From the NCBI GenBank assembly GCA_021413885.1, contig JAIOPM010000032.1, positions 1 through 64,000 of the forward strand: a stretch of 64,000 nt of DNA. Direction: 5' to 3'. Both the position numbers and the translations under genes were made by a program. The stretch comes from Planctomycetota bacterium. Lineage in GTDB: Bacteria > Planctomycetota > UBA1135 > GCA-002686595. Each line of letters begins with the position of its first letter. The stretch's first letter is position 1. The notes under the pieces were generated by a model. That model saw nothing but the letters and a program-made list of their open reading frames with translations, was not told the DNA's origin and searched no databases. This document shows positions 24,807-32,411 of the stretch, piece by piece.

Positions 24807-25211
24807 CTAGAAGTCGGTGCATTCGCCGCATGTGAGAATGAATGGGTAGTAGACGGTCCCATTGCACGGGCAGGTGCCTCCGCAGGTCGCGGCGCCACCA
24901 CACCCGGTCGTGGTCGTGCAATTGAACGGTCGCGAGGTGCCGATGGGCTTGCTCGGCTGGCTGCACGCTGTCGTGCCATTGATCGTAAATTTGCACCCTT
25001 CGCAGCCACCATACGTCACGATGACTGCAGATCCGCTCGTAGTGCAGATGCATCCAGTCAATGAGCTGACGCAACCGGCCGAAGGGTCCGACGCGACGGT
25101 CGCGGGGGAACAGTGATCTTCAGGCCCATTCTGGAATACCGGCGCTGCCGTCGGCGAACCGATTCCGGACAGAACGACGACTATCGCGAACAGCGAACTC
25201 TTGAGGTTCAT
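24807..25211 (-). CDS. Small secreted Cys-rich protein
   Basis: The 134-residue product has a signal peptide (MNLKSSLFAIVVVLSGIGSPTAA) and a mature part of ~110 residues with 14 cysteines, including close pairs (TGCIC, GCEGC, CGGTCPC, CGEC). No iron-sulfur or haem motif fits, so disulfide bonding is more likely; a small disulfide-knotted surface protein is the simplest view. The start at 25211 has GAAGGAG nine bases upstream. Composition is less GC-rich than the flanks. Neighbour: a membrane-anchored hypothetical protein 31 bp downstream. Confidence 0.65.
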   Translation of the reverse strand: MNLKSSLFAIVVVLSGIGSPTAAPVFQNGPEDHCSPATVASDPSAGCVSSLTGCICTTSGSAVIVTYGGCEGCKFTINGTTACSQPSKPIGTSRPFNCTTTTGCGGAATCGGTCPCNGTVYYPFILTCGECTDF

Positions 25212-25415
25212 GGCATGGTCTCCTTCGTCGACTCTCTGCATCGGCGCGGCACGCACTTGCACCGCGAGGCACTCGCGACAGTACGCGGGCTCGCGAGAGC
25301 ACGCAAGGACCTCTGAACGAAGCGCCGACGAACTTCCCGCACGCGCAACAGCAACGTCGATCAACACGCGACTCGCGCCCAAGAGAGGGCTCACCCAATC
25401 CAGAGAGAGGCGAGC

Positions 25416-26468
25416 CTAACGCCCGTCTTCGTGCTCTTCCGCGTAGTGGCGCGCGAGGTCGTCCTCGCCGAAGTCGTTCTTGAAGTCGCGCCACAGCGTG
25501 TGGACGTGGTTCGCGCCGTCCTGCGTGTTGTCGAGTTCGATCGCGAAGCTCTTGCCCTGCACGCGCCAGTAATGCGGCTCACCTTCCTCGAGTCCGCCGA
25601 CCCACAGGAAGTGCAATGTCTCGACGCCTTCGTCGCGCGCGCGGGCGAGGGCGCTGGTCGCGAGTTCGGGCTGCAAGTTCGACGCGTAGAGTTCGACCAA
25701 GCTCGCGACCGCGATGCGCTGCGGCTCGCTCATCGACGTCGCGGGCAAGCCGCTCGGCTTCTGGAAACTCGCGCCGCGTTGGGGCCCGAGCACGACGTCG
25801 CTCGGCACCGCGAACTCCGCGGGACTGACTTCCTTGCGCTGCTCTTCGTCGAACGAGCGCACGATCGCGCGCGCCGCGTCCTCTTCCTCGCCGAGCACGC
25901 GTTTGCCGGTCGACGGTCCCTTGGCGACGCGCGCGGGACTCGCGCCGAAGAAGAACGGCGTCACCGCGACGCGGTCGGGACCGACCGACGTGAAGCTGAG
26001 CGAGAGATGATGGCCCTCGTAGCGCCAGGCCCACGGCTCCTTCTCGCTCGGCTTGCCGAAGAGCGTGATCGTGTACCGTTCCGGATCGCGGCCGAGCGCG
26101 AGATTCGTCGGCGTCGATTCGAGATCGCGCAAGACGCCTTCGAGTTCGACGATCCCGTCGACACGACGGAGCCCGCGCTCCGACAACGCGGTCGCGAGCA
26201 ACTTGCGCAGACGTCCGCGCGCTTCGGGCCCGAGTTCGGCGAGCGGCAGTCCGCGCCGTTCGCGCGGCACGAAATGCCAGTCGCGGCGATAGCGATCGCC
26301 GAACGGCAACTCGAGTCGCTCGATCTGCTTCGCGTCGAGCTCGACGAGCAACGCCTGCGCGGCGCGCGTCATCTCACCGTTGACGTCCGCGCGCCGAGCG
26401 GCGAAGAGCAACCCGGCGAGCAAGACGAAAGGCACGACCGCTACCCAACGACGCATCGGTGCAACCAT
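25416..26468 (-). CDS. DUF3500 family protein
   Basis: The 350-residue product has a hydrophobic N terminus (WVAVVPFVLLAGLLFAA) and a segment reading EPWAWRYEGHHLSLSFT near residue 155. That segment is the hallmark of DUF3500, a family common in Planctomycetota and related soil bacteria with no fixed function. The C-terminal half keeps the family pattern LHFLWVGGLEEGEPHYWRVQG, followed by ELDNTQDGANHVHTLWRDFKNDFG. Start 26468 (MVAPMRRW) or 26456 (MRRW) are both possible; no ribosome site separates them. Confidence 0.85.
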   Translation of the reverse strand: MVAPMRRWVAVVPFVLLAGLLFAARRADVNGEMTRAAQALLVELDAKQIERLELPFGDRYRRDWHFVPRERRGLPLAELGPEARGRLRKLLATALSERGLRRVDGIVELEGVLRDLESTPTNLALGRDPERYTITLFGKPSEKEPWAWRYEGHHLSLSFTSVGPDRVAVTPFFFGASPARVAKGPSTGKRVLGEEEDAARAIVRSFDEEQRKEVSPAEFAVPSDVVLGPQRGASFQKPSGLPATSMSEPQRIAVASLVELYASNLQPELATSALARARDEGVETLHFLWVGGLEEGEPHYWRVQGKSFAIELDNTQDGANHVHTLWRDFKNDFGEDDLARHYAEEHEDGR

Positions 26469-26769
26469 GGAGACCCACGCTACACCCCGGCGGGCGACGG
26501 GCGAAGCGAACCGACCGCGCCGCCGAACGTCCGGCGGAGACGACCGGGCCCGGAGTCCGCGCGCTGGTGTCCTCACTCGGACGTTCGTCGAAGAACTCCC
26601 GAGCGCGGACACGGCCCGGCCGAAGGGCCGGGCTCGGCGCGCTCGCGCGCCGTGGCGCCGCAGGCATCGTCGCGCGGTCTCCCGCGCGACTTCATCGGCG
26701 CTCCTGCGCCGCGCGCGCCCCGGGACTTCTGCCGCGTACTTCCGAATCCGGCGCTCTAGACTGCGCGCC
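26469..26769. other. 301-bp intergenic region between divergent genes, with one hairpin
   Basis: It contains no supported gene. An 8-bp inverted repeat (26614-26621 with 26626-26633, loop GAAG) is GC-only and has no T run, so it is not a terminator of the usual type. A TAGACT box near the right edge is a candidate promoter for the next gene. Confidence 0.5.
26757..26762 (+). promoter_or_regulatory. -10-like box (TAGACT) immediately upstream of the TIGR00300 gene
   Basis: TAGACT is followed by seven bases and then the ATG at 26770. If used, it would give a leaderless or almost leaderless mRNA; no Shine-Dalgarno sequence is present. Confidence 0.5.
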
Positions 26770-27975
26770 ATGGTGCAAGAAGTCGTCACGCTCGAAGGCC
26801 ACATCATCGACTCGGACATCCTCCGCCGTGCGTTCGCGCGCATCGTCGAGGGCGGCGGCGAGTTCGAGGTGCTGCGCTGCGTCGTCGGCAAGACCAACGA
26901 GCAGACGTCGACGGCCGAGCTCGCGGTGCGCGCGAAAGATCCCGAGTCGCTCGATCGGATCCTCGAGCAGCTCTCCTACCTCGGCGCGGCGAGTGTGGTG
27001 AAGGACGCGAGCTTCGCGCCATCGGAAGCCGACGGCATCCTGCCCGACGAGTTCTACTCGACCACCAACCACGACACGTTCGTGCGCATCGGCGGCAAGT
27101 GGATCCAGGCACTCGAGCAGAAGATGGACTGCGCGTTGGTTCTCCGTGCCGGCGCACCGACGTGCGTCAAGCAACGGCTGGTCAAGAAGGGCGAGCCCGT
27201 CGCGCTACGCGGCGCCGGCTTGCGCGTCAAACCGCCGGAGCGGGCGCGCGGCGCGAGCGCGTTTGGCTTCATGTCGAACGACATCTCGATGGAGATCAAC
27301 AAGCCGGTCGTCGTCGCCGGCGCCGCGCGCGCGATGCGCGAGGCGCGCGAACGCGGCGAGCGCATCGCCTTCGTGCTCGGACCCGCGATCATCCACTCGG
27401 GCGGCGACGTCGCGCTCACCAGGCTCGTGCGCGCCGGTTGGGTCGACGTCGTTCTTTCGGGCAACGCGTTCGCAGCGCACGACGTCGAGAAGTCGCTGCT
27501 CAAGACCAGCCTCGGCGTTTGTCAGATGAGCGGCCGCGCCGTCGAAGGCGGCTCGCGCAATCACCTCTGGGCGATCAACGCAGTCAACCGCGCAGGCGGA
27601 GTGCGGCGCGCGGTCGAGACCGGCGTCGTCAAGTCGGGCGTGATGCGCGAGCTCGTCCAGAAGGACGTGCCGTTCGTCCTCGCGGGTTCGATCCGCGACG
27701 ACGGGCCGCTCGTCGACGTGATCACCGACGTGTTGAAGGCGCAGGAGGCGTACAACGCGGCGCTGAAGAACGTCGGCGTGTGTTTGATGCTCGCGAGCGC
27801 GTTGCACTCGATCGCCGTCGGCAATCTGCTGCCGGCGCGCGTGCGCACGGTGTGCGTCGACATGACCGAGGCGCTACCCACCAAACTCGGCAACCGCGGC
27901 TCGATGCAAGCGATCGGGCTCGTCACCGACGTCGGTTACTTCCTCGATCGACTCGCGGCGGAACTCGGCGTCTGA
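26770..27975 (+). CDS. TIGR00300 (LOR/SDH) family protein, archaeal-type ornithine cyclodeaminase-like
   Basis: The 401-residue product matches the TIGR00300/LOR-SDH family: an N-terminal ACT-like part (VTLEGHIIDSDILRRAFARI) and the C-terminal Rossmann-type part with FVLGPAIIHSGGD, VDVVLSGNAFAAHDVE and SIRDDGPLVDVITD. The family includes the archaeal enzyme that converts ornithine to proline with ammonia release, and the C-terminal module of cyanobacterial ArgZ/AgrE. Length equals that of the stand-alone archaeal forms; there is no arginine dihydrolase module. Start ATG 26770 lies seven bases after a -10-like box. A role in ornithine/proline metabolism is inferred from the family; no arginine-pathway gene is adjacent. 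Confidence 0.85.
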   Translation: MVQEVVTLEGHIIDSDILRRAFARIVEGGGEFEVLRCVVGKTNEQTSTAELAVRAKDPESLDRILEQLSYLGAASVVKDASFAPSEADGILPDEFYSTTNHDTFVRIGGKWIQALEQKMDCALVLRAGAPTCVKQRLVKKGEPVALRGAGLRVKPPERARGASAFGFMSNDISMEINKPVVVAGAARAMREARERGERIAFVLGPAIIHSGGDVALTRLVRAGWVDVVLSGNAFAAHDVEKSLLKTSLGVCQMSGRAVEGGSRNHLWAINAVNRAGGVRRAVETGVVKSGVMRELVQKDVPFVLAGSIRDDGPLVDVITDVLKAQEAYNAALKNVGVCLMLASALHSIAVGNLLPARVRTVCVDMTEALPTKLGNRGSMQAIGLVTDVGYFLDRLAAELGV

Positions 27976-27993
27976 CTCGACGGCCGCTGACGT

Positions 27994-28527
27994 TCACGGC
28001 ACGCGTCGGTACGTGCGCTTCCCCTGCTCGACCCACGCGCCGTCCTTCCAGAAGTAGCCGGTCCGGGTCCACTCGTCGCGGCCGAGTTCCGTCACCGAGC
28101 GCACGCGCTCCGTCTGCGTCGCGCCGGCATGATTGTCGCCTTCGAATTCCATGTGCGCGCCGTCCCAACGCGCTTCGCCGTCGATGAAGCCGCCGGTCGC
28201 GTTCCAGTACCACGCGGCGATCTTCGAATCGCGCGCGTCCCACGCGTAGATCGTCTCGCCTTCGTAGACGACCTTGCCGTCCTTGGTCTTCACCTGGTGG
28301 ACGTTGCGCACGAACTTGCCGCCGTAGACCCATTCGAACTGCTGCTCGTCGTGCACGTCGGCGTTGAACGGCGCGCTCCAAACTCCGCCGATGAGAGGCG
28401 CGAAGGGGGCGAGTTGAGCGAGCGGCGTGACGACCGGAGTAGCCGGCGCTTGCGGCGCAGGTGCGACGTGCGAAAGGGTCGAGCAGCTCGAGAGCCAACC
28501 CAGGACGAGTGCGAGCAGGATGCGCAT
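27994..28527 (-). CDS. Hypothetical lipoprotein with lipocalin-like/DUF1579-like beta fold
   Basis: The 177-residue product has a lipoprotein signal (LLALVLGWLSSC). The mature part starts with a Pro/Ala-rich linker and continues with strands reading PFAPLIGGVWSAPF, YGGKFVRNVHQVKTKDGKVVYEGE and AAWYWNATGGFIDGEARWDG. That pattern is typical of small lipocalin-like proteins that measure a 'G-x-W' core. No active-site residues can be named. It is convergent with the TIGR00300 gene, 18 bp away. A TAGATT box lies about 22 bases upstream. Confidence 0.65.
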   Translation of the reverse strand: MRILLALVLGWLSSCSTLSHVAPAPQAPATPVVTPLAQLAPFAPLIGGVWSAPFNADVHDEQQFEWVYGGKFVRNVHQVKTKDGKVVYEGETIYAWDARDSKIAAWYWNATGGFIDGEARWDGAHMEFEGDNHAGATQTERVRSVTELGRDEWTRTGYFWKDGAWVEQGKRTYRRVP

Positions 28528-28552
28528 GCGGACGAAGGCCTCCGCGCGCAAT

Positions 28553-29320
28553 CTAGCGCGTCGTTCGCAGCGAAGCAGGCAAGGCTTGCGTGAGAGCGTC
28601 GCGCGGCGGCGCGAGCTCACGCAGTCCGCGGAGCATCTCCGGGACGTGAGCCAGAACGATCGCGGCGCACAACGCGGCCAGAACCGCGACCTCGGTTCGG
28701 CCGTAGAGCATGCGTCCGTCCTGAGCGACCTGTGAGCACAGGAACTGCGGATCGACCGCGCGTCCGAGACCGTACGCCGACAGCGAGTACGCGGCGACGA
28801 CCCATCCGAATGCCAGCACGACGAAGTAGAGCACCACCGGGCGCTCGATCGCGTGCAGCATCCGACACACCAGCCGCGGCGCGAGCACACCGGTCACGCC
28901 GTAAGCGAGGAGCAGCGCGAATTGGATCGGATCGTCGTCGGCCATGAGATTGCTCGGCCGATGCGTGAGCCCGCGACCGGTCATGTAGCCGAGCCAGCAC
29001 AGCGCGGCCGTCGCGACGAAGAACAACGCGACGCGCGACTGACCGGCGAGGAACGGCGCGCGCGCGAACGAGCGAAGTCTCGACTCGGTCGGCTCGGGTG
29101 CCGCGAAGCGAGGCGTGGAGAAGTCCGTCGCCACCGCGAACGTCGGGTAGGCGAAGGCTCCGCCGAGCGGGAGGCAGCTGAGCAGGGCGAAGTCGAAACC
29201 GAGCACACCACCGGCGAACGAGCCGCCGATCGCGAACCAGGCGAGCCGACTGCGCAACGTGTCGACGGCGCGCGGCACCTCGCGCTCGCGAATCGACGGC
29301 TTGTCGAAGTTCGTCGTCAT
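28553..29320 (-). CDS. Polytopic membrane protein, unknown (Yip1-like topology)
   Basis: The 255-residue product has about six hydrophobic segments: [86 protein letters not shown] and [17 protein letters not shown]. The basic N terminus has no signal cleavage site. No transporter or enzyme motif is visible. It starts only 14 bp from the divergent yjbQ gene and is followed by the lipoprotein gene at 27994-28527 (25 bp). Confidence 0.7.
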   Translation of the reverse strand: MTTNFDKPSIREREVPRAVDTLRSRLAWFAIGGSFAGGVLGFDFALLSCLPLGGAFAYPTFAVATDFSTPRFAAPEPTESRLRSFARAPFLAGQSRVALFFVATAALCWLGYMTGRGLTHRPSNLMADDDPIQFALLLAYGVTGVLAPRLVCRMLHAIERPVVLYFVVLAFGWVVAAYSLSAYGLGRAVDPQFLCSQVAQDGRMLYGRTEVAVLAALCAAIVLAHVPEMLRGLRELAPPRDALTQALPASLRTTR

Positions 29321-29334
29321 GGCCAGCTGGCATC

Positions 29335-29766
29335 ATGGTCGACGACATGAAGAGTCACCGCAAGGAGCTGTTCTTCGAGCTCCCCACTCGCCGCGGCTTC
29401 GTCAACATCACGGGCGACGTCCGCGCCGCGCTCGCCGCGAGCGCCATTCGCGAAGGGCTCTGCGCCGTCAACGCGATGCACATCACCGCGAGCGTCTTCA
29501 TCAACGACGACGAAGGCGGCTTGCACCGCGACTACGAGCGGTGGCTCGAGAAGCTCGCGCCTCACGCGCCGACCACCGCCTACGACCACAACGAGACGGG
29601 CGAGGACAACGGCGACGCGCACCTGAAGCGCGAGATCCTCGGCCGCGGCGTCGTGATCGCGGTGACGAAGGGCGAACTCGACTTCGGTCCGTGGGAGCAA
29701 GTCTTCTACGCCGAGTTCGACGGCCGCCGGCCCAAACGCGTACTGGTCAAGATCATCGGCGAGTGA
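29335..29766 (+). CDS. yjbQ: YjbQ family protein (UPF0047)
   Basis: The 143-residue product matches UPF0047/Yjb[31 protein letters not shown], then [50 protein letters not shown]. Conserved His/Glu/Asp residues (H in 'MHITAS', NDDEGGL, E...HLK) form the putative metal pocket. The family has been linked to low-level thiamine-phosphate synthase activity in E. coli, but its physiological role is open. Starts at 29335 or 29347 are equally possible. Confidence 0.92.
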   Translation: MVDDMKSHRKELFFELPTRRGFVNITGDVRAALAASAIREGLCAVNAMHITASVFINDDEGGLHRDYERWLEKLAPHAPTTAYDHNETGEDNGDAHLKREILGRGVVIAVTKGELDFGPWEQVFYAEFDGRRPKRVLVKIIGE

Positions 29767-29769
29767 CGT

Positions 29770-31845
29770 TCAATGCGCGACGACGACACGATCACCACTC
29801 TCGATCTCGATGGCGAGGATCGCGCGATAGCCCGTGACCGCGTACACGACGCCGGTGTGGTCATCGACGGAGACACCGAGCAGGGAATCGATCGGTGCTC
29901 CTCCGCCGACCCAGCCCGCGACAGGAACGCCGGCGCATTCGCCGGCGGCCCGGACCGTGCGCACCGCGCTCAGCGGGTCGACTTCGATCAGGGCCGGTGT
30001 CTTGTGGTTGGCCAACACAATTTGCCGACGTCGGCCGTCGAAATCGATCGGGAAGAGCGTATCGAGGATCGGTCCGCCGCCGATTGCCGGCGAACTCGTA
30101 CACCACCATACGCCGGTGACGGCATCGACGCTCAGCAGGTAGGGCCCGCTCGCCAGATAGAACGCACGACCGCTGTCGTCTGCGCACAACGCAGTCGAAT
30201 AGCCGAGCACGGGAAGCCCCGTGAGAGTGGAGACCTCGGTCGCCGAGCCATCGCCATGGAAACGCCACAGCGAACCGACCTCGATCACGGGTTCGTGAGT
30301 ATCGGGATCGAACGTGACGGAACCGGGCGCGGGCCAGTCGGGCGCATGGAAGCCTGGAATCGGCGCGACCTCGAGCGTTGCCAGGTCTACGCGATACCCC
30401 CAGTCGTGCGCAGAGGACAGCGGTGTCGAGTACACCCACGCACAGCGAGCGGCGAAATCGAAGACTGCTTTGTCCGCGAACAGGTTCCCGTTGAAGTCGA
30501 ATGGGAGTTTCACGAGCTCGGTGCGTTGCCCGGTGCCCACATCGAGACGACAAAGCGTCGAGCGCGGATAGGCGAAGTTCGCACGATTCAGGTACCAGAT
30601 CTGATCGCCGCTCGATTCGAACCCGAGTGCACTTGGTCCGAACTGGTGGTCTCCGCGGCCGCGCGTCGCACGAGAGAGGATCCGAGTCTCTTGCGTCTCC
30701 GGATCGATTCGGAGTACGTCGTTCGGGAACGCGATCAGGTCACCCGATGACGGATCGGAGAGCACACGGATGAAGTACTCCTGGAGCGGAGCGGACGCCG
30801 GTGAGTCGGGCGGAATCAACTCCGTGCGATCTCCCGTCACGGGATCGATCGCGAGAACGACTCCGGGTGCCACGCCTACCACGGCGTTCTTGGTCGCATC
30901 GAAACCGAGCTGGAGGATGGAGTTGAACCAGGCACCGCTTCCGACTCCAGGGCTGGCGAGTACGCGTCTCGCGCCGGTCACCAGATCCACCGCGAAGACT
31001 CGCCAAGGCCCCCCGCATGTGACGAACGCCTGAGTGCCGGAGTGGTCGAGGACAGTGTCGTAGATCCTCCCGAAGCGCGGGCCAATGCCGACGTCGAGGC
31101 CCGACAAGATCGCTCGATTGCCGGTTGCAAGGTCGACCCGCATCAAGTGGTTGAGTGGATACCAGGCGTCGTTGCTGACGATCGCGTGCGCACCGTCGAC
31201 CTCGAGGCGCACATCCTTCGCGTTCCAGAACACGGGTCCCGTTCCCTTGCCGCCGCTTGAAACGAGCGTGCGGACACCCGTGGTGAGATCGACGGAGTAC
31301 AGCGCGTTCGCGAAGACCACCAGCAATCGTCCATTCGCCATGTCGACATCGACCGAGCGCACGTTCTTGATCGTCACGCCGCCACCGTCGTTCTCGTCGG
31401 CGACGACTCGGCGCAGGCCGGTCAAGAGATCGACCTCGACCAACGCGTTGCGCCCGTTGTCGAACGCATACGCGTGCCGGCCGTCGGGTGCGATGGCCGA
31501 ATACGACCACCACATTGGATACGTCCCGTCATTCCGCACGCTCGTCGTCGCCGCTCGCGCGTCGAGGTTGCCGAGCACATCGGCGCTCGCGATCACGAGC
31601 TCACAGTCGCCTACACCGATCGGCACCTGCGCACGCCAACGCCCCTCGACATCGTCGACCTGCGCCGCGACTCCGTTGACCGTCACCGAAGCGACGCGCG
31701 ATTCGTCCGCGACGCTGCCGGAGACCGTGAGGAGTTTCGCGTCGGTCAGCGTGCCGCGCGGCGGGAAAAAGACCTCGACCTTCGGAGCCTGCGTATCGCC
31801 GAACGCGGGAAGCGTCGCAGCGAGAAGCGCGAGTAGTGTTTCCAT
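29770..31845 (-). CDS. Exported Ig-like + YncE-type beta-propeller protein
   Basis: The 691-residue product has a short signal (METLLALLAATLPAFG). An Ig-like/bacterial adhesion domain comes next (residues ~18-105: VEVFFPPRGTLTDAKLLTVSGSVAD, VTVNGVAAQVD). A long propeller follows with repeated units containing 'VDLxTGxR' (VEVDLLTGLRRVV, YSVDLTTGVRTLV, MRVDLATGNRAIL, FAVDLVTGARRVL). This is a series of about 10 blades. It is probably a surface or periplasmic protein of unknown ligand. GC is lower than in the neighbours (about 55-67% in hand-counted 60-base lines). It is convergent with yjbQ with a 3-bp gap. Confidence 0.75.
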   Translation of the reverse strand: METLLALLAATLPAFGDTQAPKVEVFFPPRGTLTDAKLLTVSGSVADESRVASVTVNGVAAQVDDVEGRWRAQVPIGVGDCELVIASADVLGNLDARAATTSVRNDGTYPMWWSYSAIAPDGRHAYAFDNGRNALVEVDLLTGLRRVVADENDGGGVTIKNVRSVDVDMANGRLLVVFANALYSVDLTTGVRTLVSSGGKGTGPVFWNAKDVRLEVDGAHAIVSNDAWYPLNHLMRVDLATGNRAILSGLDVGIGPRFGRIYDTVLDHSGTQAFVTCGGPWRVFAVDLVTGARRVLASPGVGSGAWFNSILQLGFDATKNAVVGVAPGVVLAIDPVTGDRTELIPPDSPASAPLQEYFIRVLSDPSSGDLIAFPNDVLRIDPETQETRILSRATRGRGDHQFGPSALGFESSGDQIWYLNRANFAYPRSTLCRLDVGTGQRTELVKLPFDFNGNLFADKAVFDFAARCAWVYSTPLSSAHDWGYRVDLATLEVAPIPGFHAPDWPAPGSVTFDPDTHEPVIEVGSLWRFHGDGSATEVSTLTGLPVLGYSTALCADDSGRAFYLASGPYLLSVDAVTGVWWCTSSPAIGGGPILDTLFPIDFDGRRRQIVLANHKTPALIEVDPLSAVRTVRAAGECAGVPVAGWVGGGAPIDSLLGVSVDDHTGVVYAVTGYRAILAIEIESGDRVVVAH

Positions 31846-31987
31846 GTCTGCCGGTGGGAAGGAAGTTGCGATGGAGACGCTCCGAGCAAGGAAACGTCGC
31901 CGCGCTCCGGCCCGGCAGGTTGGGCTGGTTGCGACGGAGCCATTGGAGCGGGAGCCGCCCGATTCCGCAACCGCGCGTCGCCGCGCC

Positions 31988-32404
31988 CTACTTCGCGCCG
32001 CGAATCGAGCGCCACGGCTCGTCCTGCGACACATCGATCAACGCCGGCCCGTCGATCACCGCCGGCGAGAGCACCGCGAGGAAGATCACCGGCTCGTCGA
32101 AGACGTTGTACGTGCCGTGGACTTCGTTCATCGGGACGTGCGCGACTTCGCCGGCCCTCAGGATGCGCTTCTCAGGCCCGACCCATTGTTCTGCACGGCC
32201 TTCGACGAAGTAGAGCAACTCCTCCATGCACGGATGGCGATGGAACGCGTGACTCTTCTTCGGCGGCATCTTCACGCGCACGAGTTGGAGGAGCTTCGAA
32301 TCCGTCAGCCCCGCGCGCGCGAGCCACGCGTGCGGGCCCCACGGTAGAACTTCGATCTCCGCCTCGGCGTCGGTGACGAAACGCAGGAAGTGCTGCTCGC
32401 ACAT
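31988..32404 (-). CDS. Cupin domain protein
   Basis: The 138-residue product is a single cupin barrel. Motif 1 reads KKSHAFHRHPCMEELLYFVEGRAEQ (G-x5-H-x-H-x4-E-like, with His57/His59 and Glu64 region), and motif 2 is GEVAHVPMNEVHGTYN with the second His. Metal binding (Fe, Mn or Zn) is likely. It follows the giant ThuA-PVC gene by 7 bp on the same strand, so it is probably in the same operon; a role in handling the sugar-derived product is inference. Confidence 0.82.
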   Translation of the reverse strand: MCEQHFLRFVTDAEAEIEVLPWGPHAWLARAGLTDSKLLQLVRVKMPPKKSHAFHRHPCMEELLYFVEGRAEQWVGPEKRILRAGEVAHVPMNEVHGTYNVFDEPVIFLAVLSPAVIDGPALIDVSQDEPWRSIRGAK

Positions 32405-32411
32405 CGCGCGC

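Noticed and set aside
26614-26633. GC-only hairpin as a terminator
   Set aside because: No T run on either side and no gene ending nearby; left as a plain inverted repeat.
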